Assembly: GCA_002347025.1 (NCBI GenBank)
Contig: DEAE01000010.1
Location: 62,001 to 126,000, forward strand
DNA length: 64,000 nt
Direction of reading: 5' to 3'
Source of the DNA: Acidobacteria bacterium UBA2990
Lineage (GTDB): Bacteria; Acidobacteriota; Vicinamibacteria; Vicinamibacterales; UBA8438
Part shown: positions 8,028-17,305 of the stretch, one piece after another
Layout: each line of letters begins with the position of its first letter
Position numbering within the stretch: position 1 is the first letter of the stretch
Notes under the pieces: generated by a model
The model's input: only the letters and a program-made list of their open reading frames with translations
Told to the model about the DNA's origin: nothing
Database searches by the model: none
Position numbers and translations under genes: made by a program

Positions 8028-8977
8028 AAACAGCAAATGGTCAACCTTTACTTCTGGCTATCGTGGGTCAGACATCAACAGGTAAGAGTAGGCTCGCTTT
8101 GTCTCTTGCAGAAACATATGTTGGCGAAGTTATCAACTGTGATTCGACTGCTGTGTATCGAGGTTTTGATATTGGTACCGACAAAGTGCCTAAGGCAGAG
8201 CGCCGTGGGGTGCCACACCATCTAATTGATGTAGTTGAGCCAACAGAGATCTACTCAGCAGCTAGGTATAGTAACGATGCTGCACAAGCTGTCCATGGCG
8301 TGACTGCGCGACAGCGTCTTCCAATCCTAGTAGGTGGCACCGGACTCTATTACAGGGCGCTGACGAGAGGGTTGTTTTCTGGGCCTGGCCGGGATTCGGC
8401 TATCCGGGCGCGATTAGCCCAAGTCTCTCGACGTCGTGGTGTCGAGAGGTTGCATCGGTTACTGGCTCGCCATGACCCAGATTCAGCCGACCGAATTCAG
8501 CCAATGGATGAGAAGCGTCTCATAAGGGCCCTTGAGGTGTACATGCTGACCGGCCGAACACTTACTGATCACTTTTCTGAAACACAATCTCCGATCTCAG
8601 AATATGCAGTGGTAGCCGTAGGTTTGCGTTTGCCGGGTGACGCCCTTCGAGATAGGATTTCCAACCGAGTTGACCGGCAGTTTGATCATGGTCTGTTGGA
8701 CGAGGTGGTGGCATTGTTGACTAAAGGGGTGCCACTAGAAGCGGGTCCTTTCGGGGGATTGGTATATCGCCAAGTTGTCGAACACTTGATGGGGCTCCGA
8801 GACCTCGATGAGACACGTTCGCTTATAGTGCGTGAGAATCAACGCTACGCAAGACGTCAGTTGACTTGGTTTAAAAAAGAGGATCTACACTGGCTTGATA
8901 CTCCAGGAGAACACCCAGACACTTGGGAGGCAGTGAAAAGGTTGGTGGACGATCTGGCGGCTACGCCAGGAGGCTAG
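8024..8977 (+). CDS. miaA: tRNA dimethylallyltransferase MiaA
   Basis: MiaA prenylates A37 of tRNAs that read codons starting with U. The P-loop is GQTSTGKS at about residues 15-22, followed by NCDSTAVYRGFDIGTDK (family form DSMQVYRG...GTAK), PHHLIDV, GGTGLYYRALTRG and KRLIRALEVY. RQLTWFKKE near the end is also family-typical. Length 317 is normal. The conserved Gln of the DSxQVYR motif is replaced here by Ala (DSTAVYR), which may be a lineage variant. The upstream gap to the TonB-like gene holds only the small ORF at 7935. Confidence 0.93.
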   Translation: MKTANGQPLLLAIVGQTSTGKSRLALSLAETYVGEVINCDSTAVYRGFDIGTDKVPKAERRGVPHHLIDVVEPTEIYSAARYSNDAAQAVHGVTARQRLPILVGGTGLYYRALTRGLFSGPGRDSAIRARLAQVSRRRGVERLHRLLARHDPDSADRIQPMDEKRLIRALEVYMLTGRTLTDHFSETQSPISEYAVVAVGLRLPGDALRDRISNRVDRQFDHGLLDEVVALLTKGVPLEAGPFGGLVYRQVVEHLMGLRDLDETRSLIVRENQRYARRQLTWFKKEDLHWLDTPGEHPDTWEAVKRLVDDLAATPGG

Positions 8978-9024
8978 TGGTCGTTATTAACAGTATTTTC
9001 GTATTATCTTGTGGTTTTTCCATT

Positions 9025-10086
9025 GTGACTATTCGAACTGAACTGGAGGCGTTAGAGGTTGAGCAGTTGGCTGAATATGCTGCCAAGAGTTGCGATTCGA
9101 GGGGACGTTTGCGTGCAGAATCCCCTGATGTTATTCGTCCTTCCTTTCACCGAGACCGAGACCGGATTGTGCATAGCAAGGCATTCCGACGGCTCAAGCA
9201 CAAGACCCAGGTCTTTTTCTCGCCATCTGGGGACCATTATCGGACTCGCTTAACTCACACGCTGGAAGTGTCTCAGGTAGCACGTACTATTGCTAAGGTG
9301 CTTCGTCTTAATCAAGACCTAACCGAAGCAATCGCGCTCGGTCACGATCTTGGACACACACCGTTTGGGCATGCTGGAGAGAAGGAGCTGAACAAGCTGA
9401 TGCCAGGTGGTTTCAATCACTATGAGCAAAGTCTGCGGATTGTGGAGGTGTTGGAGCAAGATCGGAAAGGGCTTAATCTGACGTGGGAGGTACGTGACGG
9501 GATCGCGAAGCATTCTAAGGGGAAGGACGGGGCTCCGCTTGGGATAGAGCTGTCGCGACGCGCTTCAACTCTTGAGGGACAGGTGGCTCGTGTGGCCGAT
9601 ATGATCGCTTACGTTAACCACGATATAGACGATGCGGTTAGGGCTGGAGTTATAGGCGTGTCTGATTTGCCTGTGCGTTTACTTGAAGAGTTGGGACAAT
9701 CATCCTCCGAGCGGATTGGGACGATGGTATCTGACGTAGTTAACGAAACCCTGGCTAGCCTACCTGATGTAGAGCTTCGTATGAGCAATGGGACATTGAA
9801 TGCGTTATTAAAGCTTCGGTCGTTTTTATTTGAGGCTGTGTACGAGAATACCACTGCGACGGCTGAGTTTCAGAAGGCTTCAGATATTCTTGGCGGTTTA
9901 TGGGGCCGACTGCATGAAAGACCTGAACCGTTCCTGGATAAACGCACCATAGAATTTGAGGGCATGGACACTGCTGTATGCGATTTTGTTGCTGGCATGA
10001 CAGACAGATATGCAGTCGAAACCTACGAAAGATTTTTTATTCCTAGGCCATGGGTGTCGCTTGAGGCTGGCAAAGCTGAGGTTTAG
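9025..10086 (+). CDS. dgt: dGTP triphosphohydrolase-like HD protein
   Basis: A dNTP triphosphohydrolase of the Dgt family, which splits dGTP (or other dNTPs) to nucleoside and triphosphate. The HD-domain residues are visible in DHYRTRLTHTLEVSQVA and ALGHDLGHTPFGHAGE; FNHYEQSLRIVE and VADMIAYVNHDIDDAVRAG are also diagnostic. The GTG at 9025 gives the usual opening (TIRTELEALEVEQLAEYAA), so it is preferred over a longer frame open to 8923 inside miaA. About 353 residues, the shorter type-2 Dgt form common outside enterobacteria. The true nucleotide preference cannot be read from the sequence. Confidence 0.88.
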   Translation: MTIRTELEALEVEQLAEYAAKSCDSRGRLRAESPDVIRPSFHRDRDRIVHSKAFRRLKHKTQVFFSPSGDHYRTRLTHTLEVSQVARTIAKVLRLNQDLTEAIALGHDLGHTPFGHAGEKELNKLMPGGFNHYEQSLRIVEVLEQDRKGLNLTWEVRDGIAKHSKGKDGAPLGIELSRRASTLEGQVARVADMIAYVNHDIDDAVRAGVIGVSDLPVRLLEELGQSSSERIGTMVSDVVNETLASLPDVELRMSNGTLNALLKLRSFLFEAVYENTTATAEFQKASDILGGLWGRLHERPEPFLDKRTIEFEGMDTAVCDFVAGMTDRYAVETYERFFIPRPWVSLEAGKAEV

Positions 10087-10333
10087 GCTTATAGGTGCCA
10101 GTAGGAGGTAGGCTCTGTTTATGGGGGTGGACTTTCCTAGGTGAATCGTAGGTTGCAGTGGGTTCTGGTTTGCTCAATGGATTAGCTGTAATTGGTTAGC
10201 ATGAAGACCGTTGTGTCAGTCGTTGGTAGGTACGTGATAGAGTTTTAAGTCTCAGCCTTGTTTGGTCAGTTAGGAGCAAGTTGCTTGGGTATGTCAGGTC
10301 TGTTCCAGTTGAATTATCCCGCTAGGGAGCTAC

Positions 10334-10846
10334 ATGCGATCTCGGAAGGAAAGAGGATTTACTCTTATCGAACTGCTCATTGTGGTGGCTATTATAGGAA
10401 TCATCGGGGCGATTGCAGTGCCAGGTCTGATGAGGGCGAGGATGTCTGGAAATGAGGTGTCTGCGATCGGATCTCTCCGTGCTATCAATTCTGCACAGGC
10501 AACATATGCGGCTAGCTGCGGCGGAGGATTTTACTCTCCAAGCTTGACCAACCTTGGTACTCCGCCCCTAGGGAGTGTCGATGGGTTTATTGGTCCTGAC
10601 TTGGGGTCGGTCCAGCAACCGGTGAAGAGCGGTTACACCATAACGTTTAACCCCGTGACTGTTGCTAGTGGGTCTCAAGCTTCCTGTAATTCAGCATCAG
10701 CGGGCTCGCTGCTCTCTGAATACTTTATACAGGCAGACCCTACCCCAGGCGCAGGGCTACGTCACTTTGCAACCACTCAGAGTGGCACAATTAGAACGGG
10801 GACATCCCAATTGTCGGATAGTAACGCCGGCACTCCCATTCAGTAG
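10334..10846 (+). CDS. Type IV pilin-like prepilin
   Basis: The N-terminus RSRKERGFTLIELLIVVAII carries the class III signal: a short basic leader, cleavage between G8 and F9, and glutamate at mature position 5, followed by a hydrophobic helix to about residue 30. Length 170 is normal for PilA/PilE- or GspG-like pseudopilins. The tail is Gly/Ser-rich with two cysteines (in ASCGGGF and ASCNSA) that could form the disulfide loop. A ribosome binding site AGGGAG lies five bases before ATG 10334. No other pilus genes are near, so major pilin versus minor or pseudopilin is open. The 247 bases before it (10087-10333) hold no recognisable gene. Confidence 0.8.
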   Translation: MRSRKERGFTLIELLIVVAIIGIIGAIAVPGLMRARMSGNEVSAIGSLRAINSAQATYAASCGGGFYSPSLTNLGTPPLGSVDGFIGPDLGSVQQPVKSGYTITFNPVTVASGSQASCNSASAGSLLSEYFIQADPTPGAGLRHFATTQSGTIRTGTSQLSDSNAGTPIQ

Positions 10847-11083
10847 CCACAGTCACGGGGTTGAAATTTAATTTGTGCTGTGGAGCTTCAATGTGGGCCT
10901 TTATTATTTTGGATAACCTAGTCTTGCGATGTAGGGGTAAAATCATAGATTCGGTTGCCAGTAATTGGGGTGGTCGGTGGAGGGTGTTTGCGAAACCAGA
11001 TCTGGCTCTGGAAAGAGTGAGATTGGGTCCAGTGATGATAGGGAACGGCACTCAAATCTAATTGCGAGTGTCGGGTAGGGGCA

Positions 11084-11605
11084 ATGAAGCTCGAACTTCG
11101 TGAGATTACTGAGCAACGAGTTCGGATCAAGCGTGACTTGCCGCCGACGATTCTTGGGCTAGACGGACTCAGTCAGTATAGAGTTGTGGACGCGGTCTCG
11201 CTAGATCTTCAGGTCTCCAAAGATGGCAGCAAGTATTGGCTTGGTGGGCAAATTGATGCATTGCTCAAGATTGAGTGTGGCCGATGTTTGGACATGTTCG
11301 AATTCAAGGTGAAGATAGACATTGACCTACTCTACTTACCGTTGTCTGACGACAAAGGAGCTAGTGACGTTCTCGTCGAAGAGTCTGATCTGAGGGCGGC
11401 CTATTACCAAGACGAGCAGATTGATTTGGCTCAACTGGTGATGGAGCAATTTCAGCTAGCTATGCCGATGAAGCCCCTTTGCCGTGATGGGTGTCAAGGG
11501 TTGTGTGTAATGTGCGGCGGAAACAAGAATTTCGAATCATGTCAGTGTGTGGAGTCGTGGGAAGATCCCAGACTTTCCGGGTTAAAGAGCTTGCTTGAGC
11601 AATGA
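11084..11605 (+). CDS. yceD: YceD/DUF177 family protein
   Basis: YceD-family proteins are encoded next to rpmF in most bacteria and are linked to 23S rRNA/ribosome accumulation. The family core CGRCLDMFEFKV is at about residue 66, and IDLAQLVMEQFQLAMPMKPLC near 105. The C-terminus has a cysteine cluster (CRDGCQGLCVMCGGN, then CQC) likely to bind a metal. Length 173 is usual. It precedes rpmF as in the classical arrangement. The 237 bases between the pilin and this gene show no gene. Confidence 0.88.
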   Translation: MKLELREITEQRVRIKRDLPPTILGLDGLSQYRVVDAVSLDLQVSKDGSKYWLGGQIDALLKIECGRCLDMFEFKVKIDIDLLYLPLSDDKGASDVLVEESDLRAAYYQDEQIDLAQLVMEQFQLAMPMKPLCRDGCQGLCVMCGGNKNFESCQCVESWEDPRLSGLKSLLEQ

Positions 11606-11768
11606 AGCCGATACTCTTGATTCCGTTTAAGCGTTATTGTTGTTAGGGTTTGCTGTAAAGCTTGTATTCGGAACCAGGGTGAGCGAACAAGGTTTTGATG
11701 GTTCTGGTTCAAGCCAGATAGGCCGCGGATCCAGAGACGGAACGTTGGCTAGATGAGAGGACGAAACG

Positions 11769-11951
11769 ATGGCCAATCCCAAAAGGCGCCACTCTAAGTC
11801 GCGTACGGCCAAGAGACGTACGCACCAGAGTCTGAGTCCCGTTGTGCTCGGCACATGCCCTCAGTGTCAGGAACGGAAACCGGCCCATCAAGTTTGTCCA
11901 CATTGTGGATACTACCGAGGACGGCAGGTTCGACCGATAAAAGAGGCCTGA
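11769..11951 (+). CDS. rpmF: Ribosomal protein bL32
   Basis: A 60-residue basic protein opening MANPKRRHSKSRTAKRRTH, the signature of large-subunit protein L32. It has a four-cysteine zinc ribbon (CPQC ... CPHCGYYRGR). The zinc-binding form is retained. It follows yceD after 163 bases; normally plsX and fabH come next, but both are absent here. Confidence 0.97.
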   Translation: MANPKRRHSKSRTAKRRTHQSLSPVVLGTCPQCQERKPAHQVCPHCGYYRGRQVRPIKEA

Positions 11952-12146
11952 CCAAAGTTGTTTTAAGCAAGAAGCTAAGATGTTAGCTAGTAGGTGTTGT
12001 TTGCGCCAGAGTTCCGCCGAGTCGAGTCCTTATCTCTTGTTTGATGTCTCTTTCGGTGGGGTCTACTTGTTCTCGTTCCTGGTGACCAGATAGACAAGAA
12101 GAGAAGTCATGACCATGGGCAAGGTTTCCTCTCAGCAAGAGTGCCA

Positions 12147-13076
12147 ATGATCGCATTTGTCTTTCCCGGCCAGGGGTCTCAAAAAGTTGGTATGGGACGT
12201 GAGCTTGCAGAGCGGTTCCCCGAATGTGAGGAGGCCTTCGCTCAAGCTGATGCTGCGTTGGAGGTTCCGCTTAGCTCTCTCTGCTTCGAAGGGCCTGCCG
12301 ACCAACTCGTGCTGACTGAGCATACACAGCCCGCAGTCATGGCTGTTTCGGTTGCGGCACTTAGGGCGTTAACTGCGCGAGGGGTTAGCGCTCAGTGGCT
12401 AGCTGGTCACAGTCTGGGAGAATATACCGCGTATGTTGCTGCGGGAACCCTTTCTTTCGGGGATGCCTTACGGACTGTGCGTAACAGAGGCAGATATATG
12501 CAAGAGGCGGTGCCGTTAGGGCAGGGAGCTATGGCTGTGATCATGGGACTCGATGAACCGACGGTGATTCAGGCGTGTATTGAGGCAGCCGATGGTCAGG
12601 TTGTTAGTCCAGCCAATTTGAACGCTCCAGGCCAGATTGTGGTGTCTGGTGAAGCAGCAGCGGTGCAACGTACCGGTGTTCGAGCTAAGGAGCTCGGTGC
12701 AAGACGGGTGATAACACTGGATGTGAGTGCTCCGTTTCACTGTGCCATGATGCGACCCGCTCAGGATCGGCTCGCTCAAGATTTTCGTTCCCTTGTTGTT
12801 TCAGACCCTGCTGTGCCAGTTGTTGCTAATGTTGATGCCCAGCCAAAGAGGGGTGCTGCCGAAGCAATTTCTTGTCTCATTGATCAGGTCACTGCGCCGG
12901 TCAGGTGGGAAGAGGTCGTGGGACGTCTTGCATCTGAAGGCGTCGATACGTATGTTGAGGTGGGTTTCGGGAATGTGTTGAAAGGACTTATTCGTAAGAT
13001 AGACCGTGGCGCGAGGATCTTTTCGGTATCAGATCCAGATGGGGTCGAAGCAGCAGTCGGGGCTCTGGCTTCATGA
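12147..13076 (+). CDS. fabD: Malonyl-CoA:ACP transacylase FabD
   Basis: FabD moves malonyl groups from CoA to acyl carrier protein for fatty acid elongation. Seen: FVFPGQGSQKVGMG at the start, the nucleophile motif GHSLGEYTAYVAAG (Ser near residue 90), and the histidine in VSAPFHCAMM. About 309 residues, normal. ATG 12147 is the family-like start; a GTG two codons earlier is also in frame. The 195 bases between rpmF and this gene are too short for plsX or fabH and show no remnant of either. Confidence 0.95.
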   Translation: MIAFVFPGQGSQKVGMGRELAERFPECEEAFAQADAALEVPLSSLCFEGPADQLVLTEHTQPAVMAVSVAALRALTARGVSAQWLAGHSLGEYTAYVAAGTLSFGDALRTVRNRGRYMQEAVPLGQGAMAVIMGLDEPTVIQACIEAADGQVVSPANLNAPGQIVVSGEAAAVQRTGVRAKELGARRVITLDVSAPFHCAMMRPAQDRLAQDFRSLVVSDPAVPVVANVDAQPKRGAAEAISCLIDQVTAPVRWEEVVGRLASEGVDTYVEVGFGNVLKGLIRKIDRGARIFSVSDPDGVEAAVGALAS

Positions 13077-13232
13077 CTGAATAGCCTAAGCACGAGAAGA
13101 TTGGGCAAGTTTCACTGTCCGATCTGGGTTTGAGAGGTTACAAGGGAAATGGAGCTGCTCGGCATTCTCACTACACTAGAAGATGGCTTCCTGGAACGGT
13201 GAGTTCCAGACAGAAGAGTCAAAAGATAGTTT

Positions 13233-13976
13233 ATGCATGGTAACTTGCAGGGGCGTGTGTCGGTGGTTACAGGGGCCTCTCGTGGTATCGGGCGTTCCAT
13301 CGCATGCCGGCTGGCAGGTGCCGGTGCTGTGGTGATTGCAGCGGCTCGTGATGATCATGCTGACGTAGTTGCTGAAGAGATCAGGACTAACGGAGGGCAG
13401 GCGATTGCGGTTAGCGTCGACGTGACCGTTCCTGGCCGCATCGATGATATGGTCCGCCTAGTTTTGGATGAATATGGTCGTGTCGATGTGTTGGTGAACA
13501 ATGCGGGTATAGTGCGGGATCAGTTGGCACTTCGGTTGACTCCAGGCGATTGGGATGCTGTGGTAGCAACGAACTTAACTGGGGCGTTCGCTTGTGCCCG
13601 TGCTGTCCTGCGTCAGATGGTTAAGCAGAGGAGTGGCAGGATCATCAGCCTTGGGTCGGTAGTAGGCCAAATGGGCAATGCTGGCCAGGCGAACTACGCT
13701 GCTTCAAAGGCCGGGTTAGTTGGGTTTTCCAAGGCGCTAGCCCGAGAAGTAGCTTCTAGGGGTATCACGGTCAATGTGGTGGCGCCTGGATTAATTGAGA
13801 CTGACATGACTTCTGGCTTGAGTGAGTCTGCCCATGAAGCGATGCGCTCGCAGATTCCCATGGGCCGTTTAGGTACAACTGAGGATGTGGCGAGTGCGGT
13901 CTGTTTTTTGGCGTCAGATGAAGCAACATATATTACAGGACAAGTGTTAGCCGTGAACGGCGGCATGTACATGTAG
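13233..13976 (+). CDS. fabG: 3-oxoacyl-ACP reductase FabG
   Basis: A short-chain dehydrogenase that reduces 3-oxoacyl-ACP with NADPH. The cofactor loop is VVTGASRGIGRSIA (residues about 11-24), NNAGIVRDQL follows near 90, and the catalytic set is the Ser in SLGSVVGQMG with Tyr and Lys in NYAASKAG. The C-terminus ITGQVLAVNGGMYM is typical of FabG. It lies between fabD and acpP in the usual order, which separates it from the many other SDR proteins. Confidence 0.95.
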   Translation: MHGNLQGRVSVVTGASRGIGRSIACRLAGAGAVVIAAARDDHADVVAEEIRTNGGQAIAVSVDVTVPGRIDDMVRLVLDEYGRVDVLVNNAGIVRDQLALRLTPGDWDAVVATNLTGAFACARAVLRQMVKQRSGRIISLGSVVGQMGNAGQANYAASKAGLVGFSKALAREVASRGITVNVVAPGLIETDMTSGLSESAHEAMRSQIPMGRLGTTEDVASAVCFLASDEATYITGQVLAVNGGMYM

Positions 13977-13987
13977 GAGGCAAGTGA

Positions 13988-14224
13988 ATGGCCGTTGCTG
14001 AGAAAGTTAAAAGTATTATTGTTGAACAACTCGGTGTCGATGAAGAAGAAGTGACCTCGGATGCGTCCTTTGTGGACGATTTGGGGGCGGATTCTCTCGA
14101 CACAGTTGAACTTGTGATGGCATTTGAAGAGGAATTCGGACTTGAAATTCCTGATGAGGATGCCGAGAAGATCACTCGGGTGAAAGAGGCCGTGGAATAT
14201 ATCGCGTCTCATTCAAAGAAATAG
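13988..14224 (+). CDS. acpP: Acyl carrier protein
   Basis: A 78-residue acidic protein with the phosphopantetheine site [20 protein letters not shown]; the modified serine is near residue 38. It carries growing acyl chains. A strong GGAGG lies before ATG 13988, in keeping with high expression. It sits 11 bases after fabG and 17 before fabF. Confidence 0.97.
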   Translation: MAVAEKVKSIIVEQLGVDEEEVTSDASFVDDLGADSLDTVELVMAFEEEFGLEIPDEDAEKITRVKEAVEYIASHSKK

Positions 14225-14241
14225 TGGTCGGAGATTGAAAA

Positions 14242-15483
14242 TTGATTAGGCGGGTCGTGGTGACGGGTGTGGGCCTCGTGTCTCCACTTGGGATCGGAAC
14301 TTCGGTGACATGGGACGCGTTATGCGCGGGACGCGGTGGGATCGGTCCGATCACTAGGTTTGATGCCTCGGAACATGCGTCACGAATTGCAGCCGAAGTT
14401 CGCGGTTTTGACCCTTTGGACTTTATGTCAAAAAAAGACGTCAAGAAAATGGATGTCTTTATTCAATATGCGATCGCGGCGGCTGAATTTGCCTGTGAGG
14501 ATTCCGAACTCAAAGTAACGCCAGAGTTAGCCTCTCGCTTAGGAGTGTTTATAGCCTCTGGAATCGGTGGATTTAGCACAATCGAGAGAGAGCACAAGAA
14601 GTTGCTTGATGGCGGTCCAAGAAAGATATCCCCTTTTTTTATACCAGCGGCGATCATAAATCTAGCGGCAGGGCAAGTGTCTATCCGATTGGGGGCAAAG
14701 GGTCCAAATTCGGCAACCTGCACAGCCTGCTCAGCTTCTGCGCACGCTATCGGCGATGCATTTGAGACGATTCGCCGTGGGGCGGCAGATGTCATGGTCG
14801 CTGGTGGGTCTGAGGCTGCTATTACGCCAATGGGTGTCGGTGGATTTGCGGCCTTGCACGCGCTTTCAACTCGCAATGATGAGCCTGAGCGTGCTTGTCG
14901 ACCCTTCGACCGAGACCGAGACGGTTTTGTCATCGGAGAGGGAGCAGGCATGTTGATTCTCGAAGAGCATGATCGTGCCGTCGATCGCGGTGCCTCGATA
15001 TACGCAGAACTAGTGGGCTACGGTATGTCGGCTGATGCATTCCACATGACTGCACCGTCAGAAGATGGTGGTGGAGCTCAGCGGGTGATGCGCGCTGCTT
15101 TGGATCAGGCTGCGATTTCACCGAACGACGTAGACTACATCAATGCGCATGGTACTTCGACCCCGTTTAACGATCGGATTGAAACCTACGCAATTAGGCA
15201 GTGTTTCGGCGCTCGAGCTGACGAGTTAGCGGTGTCATCCACTAAATCGATGACCGGACATCTTTTGGGTGCTGCTGGGGGCCTTGAAGCTGGAGTTGTG
15301 GCCTTAAGTATGCGTGAACAATTGATTCCGCCAACAGTAAATTTAGAGAATCCAGACTCTGACTGCGACTTAGATTACGTTCCCCTCGTGAAGCGGAAAG
15401 CATCGATCAATTATGCCCTGTCGAACTCGTTCGGGTTCGGGGGTACCAATGCTTCTTTGTTATTCAAACGTTACGACGGGTGA
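14242..15483 (+). CDS. fabF: 3-oxoacyl-ACP synthase II FabF
   Basis: A condensing enzyme of fatty acid elongation. The Cys-His-His catalytic set is visible: C163 in TCTACSASAHAIG, H303 in NAHGTSTPFND, H340 in STKSMTGHLLGAAGG. NSFGFGGTNAS closes the protein. Length 413 is normal. The start is a TTG at 14242 preceded by GGAG at a workable distance; no ATG or GTG gives a complete N-terminus. With fabH missing from the cluster, chain initiation must be encoded elsewhere. Confidence 0.95.
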   Translation: MIRRVVVTGVGLVSPLGIGTSVTWDALCAGRGGIGPITRFDASEHASRIAAEVRGFDPLDFMSKKDVKKMDVFIQYAIAAAEFACEDSELKVTPELASRLGVFIASGIGGFSTIEREHKKLLDGGPRKISPFFIPAAIINLAAGQVSIRLGAKGPNSATCTACSASAHAIGDAFETIRRGAADVMVAGGSEAAITPMGVGGFAALHALSTRNDEPERACRPFDRDRDGFVIGEGAGMLILEEHDRAVDRGASIYAELVGYGMSADAFHMTAPSEDGGGAQRVMRAALDQAAISPNDVDYINAHGTSTPFNDRIETYAIRQCFGARADELAVSSTKSMTGHLLGAAGGLEAGVVALSMREQLIPPTVNLENPDSDCDLDYVPLVKRKASINYALSNSFGFGGTNASLLFKRYDG

Positions 15484-15519
15484 TGAACGCGTCGTCTGTC
15501 CGCCAACTGTGAAAGATCT

Positions 15520-16281
15520 ATGAAGATTGCCGTCTGTGTGAAGCAAGTCGTCACCCGCGACTGGCCTCTACGGATAAATGACTCCCATACTTGGGTCGAT
15601 GACCGTGATGCCAGTTTTGAGATGAATGAACCGGATGCTTATGCCTTGGAAGAGGCGCTTCGACTCAAGGAGCAACACGGAGGCGAAGTGGTGGTTTGTT
15701 CGGCAGGTCCTCCTCGTGTGAATCAAGTCATCCGAGAGGCATTGGCCCGCGGTGCAGACCGGGCCATTCATGTCGAAGCCGAAAGCCTCGCCTCGGCTGA
15801 TGGGGCCATGGTAGCTGAGGCCCTAGCGGCTCCTATGGAGGAGGAACAATTCGACTTGGTTCTAACGGGCCTGCAATCGGATGATCAGGGTTTCGCACAG
15901 ACCGGTGTAGTGTTGGCCGAGTTTCTGAGTATTCCTCACGCTACTATCATTATGGAAGTACAGGTGGGTGCCGGGCGGGTTCGGGTAAAACGGGAACTGG
16001 AGGGAGGTTGGTTCCAATGGGTCTCGATGTCAACCCCCGCTTTGCTCACTATTCAGAGTGGAATTAACCAGCTTCGCTACGCCACTCTGAAGGGAATCAT
16101 GGCAGCTAAGAAGAAAGAGGTTCGCCTGGTTGAGCCGCCTGCCGAACTGGCTCGACGTCAAGAGATCTTGATGCTGTCCGTTCCTGAAAGAACAAAAGAA
16201 ATTAGGTTGTTCGATGGGGCACCTGCCGAGGCAGCAGGGAAGCTGGTTCAGGCCCTTAAAGACGACGCTCGAGTGATTTAG
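15520..16281 (+). CDS. etfB: Electron transfer flavoprotein, beta subunit
   Basis: The AMP-binding, small subunit of the ETF heterodimer that collects electrons from acyl-CoA and other dehydrogenases. Features seen: MKIAVCVKQVV at the start, NEPDAYALEEALRLKE, ALARGADRAIHVEAE, LTGLQSDDQGFAQTGVVLAEFL and the recognition-loop region RYATLKGIMAAKKKE. Length 253 is normal. It begins a compact etfB-etfA-oxidoreductase set, separated from fabF by 36 bases. Confidence 0.93.
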   Translation: MKIAVCVKQVVTRDWPLRINDSHTWVDDRDASFEMNEPDAYALEEALRLKEQHGGEVVVCSAGPPRVNQVIREALARGADRAIHVEAESLASADGAMVAEALAAPMEEEQFDLVLTGLQSDDQGFAQTGVVLAEFLSIPHATIIMEVQVGAGRVRVKRELEGGWFQWVSMSTPALLTIQSGINQLRYATLKGIMAAKKKEVRLVEPPAELARRQEILMLSVPERTKEIRLFDGAPAEAAGKLVQALKDDARVI

Positions 16282-16345
16282 GTTCTTAGAGCTACTTGAG
16301 CCGAGGCTTTATCAACAAGTTTAAACCGAGAGAGCTGTTAGTTTC

Positions 16346-17305
16346 ATGATTCTTGTTATTGCTGAACAAAGGGACGGGGTTCTGCATCAGGCAAGTTGGG
16401 AAGCAGTTGTTGCTGCTCAGCGAACAACCCAGGCAGTCCAGGTGTTGGTGGCTGGCTCTGGGGTGATGTCGGTTGCTGAGGATCTAGCGACGGCTGATAT
16501 CGATTCAGTATTGATGATTGATCATCCCTTGCTCGAGGCTTATACCCCAGACGGATTTATTGAAGCGATTAGTCAAGTTGTTAGGTCGATGTCGCCAGAT
16601 GCGGTCTTTCTGGCTCACACGTATCAGAGTCGAGAATTTGCTCCTAGATTGGCAGCGCGCTTTCAGCAGACTCTGGTTACCGACTGTGTTGCGACTAAGC
16701 AAGTTGGCGACCGTTTGGTTTTTGTTAGACCGATGTTTCAAGGGAAGTTCGTGGCTGATGTTGCTCCCGTCGCTTTGTCACCATGTTTTGCGAGTTTCCA
16801 GATCGGGGCTTTTCGCCAAGACGCGGTCGTGCGCGGTTCAGATTCTGCTGCTATATACCCTCAAGAGGTAGTCATCCAGGATGACATGATTCGACAAGAA
16901 GTTGAGCCGCCCTTTCAGGAAGCCAAGCAGGCTGTGGATCTCTCACAGGCAGAACGTATTGTAGCTGTTGGTCGTGGCATCAAGTCGAAGGATCACATAG
17001 AGCTTGTCGAGCGTTTGGCTGCCGCTCTTGGGGCTGAGGTGGCTGCTTCTCGGCCGATCTGTGATTCCGGGTGGTTGCCAATGGATCGTCAAATTGGGAG
17101 TTCTGGACAAACTGTTTCTCCAAAGCTATATCTTGCCTTGGGAATCTCTGGAGCCATACAACACCTTGTAGGGATGAAGGGCTCTCGCACTATCGTTGCT
17201 GTCAACAAGGATCCAGATGCTCCGATCTTTGAGGTGGCCGATTTTGGTATTGTGGGTGATCTCTTCGAGGTCGTGCCGGCCATCATCTCGGCCCTCAGTG
17301 AATGA
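16346..17305 (+). CDS. etfA: Electron transfer flavoprotein, alpha subunit
   Basis: The FAD-binding large subunit of ETF. The C-terminal FAD domain is clear: [60 protein letters not shown] and [19 protein letters not shown]. Length 319 is normal. Its stop overlaps the following start in an ATGA junction, showing translational coupling with the quinone oxidoreductase. A 64-base spacer separates it from etfB. Confidence 0.94.
   Translation: MILVIAEQRDGVLHQASWEAVVAAQRTTQAVQVLVAGSGVMSVAEDLATADIDSVLMIDHPLLEAYTPDGFIEAISQVVRSMSPDAVFLAHTYQSREFAPRLAARFQQTLVTDCVATKQVGDRLVFVRPMFQGKFVADVAPVALSPCFASFQIGAFRQDAVVRGSDSAAIYPQEVVIQDDMIRQEVEPPFQEAKQAVDLSQAERIVAVGRGIKSKDHIELVERLAAALGAEVAASRPICDSGWLPMDRQIGSSGQTVSPKLYLALGISGAIQHLVGMKGSRTIVAVNKDPDAPIFEVADFGIVGDLFEVVPAIISALSE

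Noticed and set aside
10262..10278. Possible sigma-54 promoter (GG at 10264, GC at 10276) before the pilin gene
   Set aside because: Spacing is right and pilin genes often use sigma-54, but the flanking bases match the consensus poorly (GAGCA for TTGCA).
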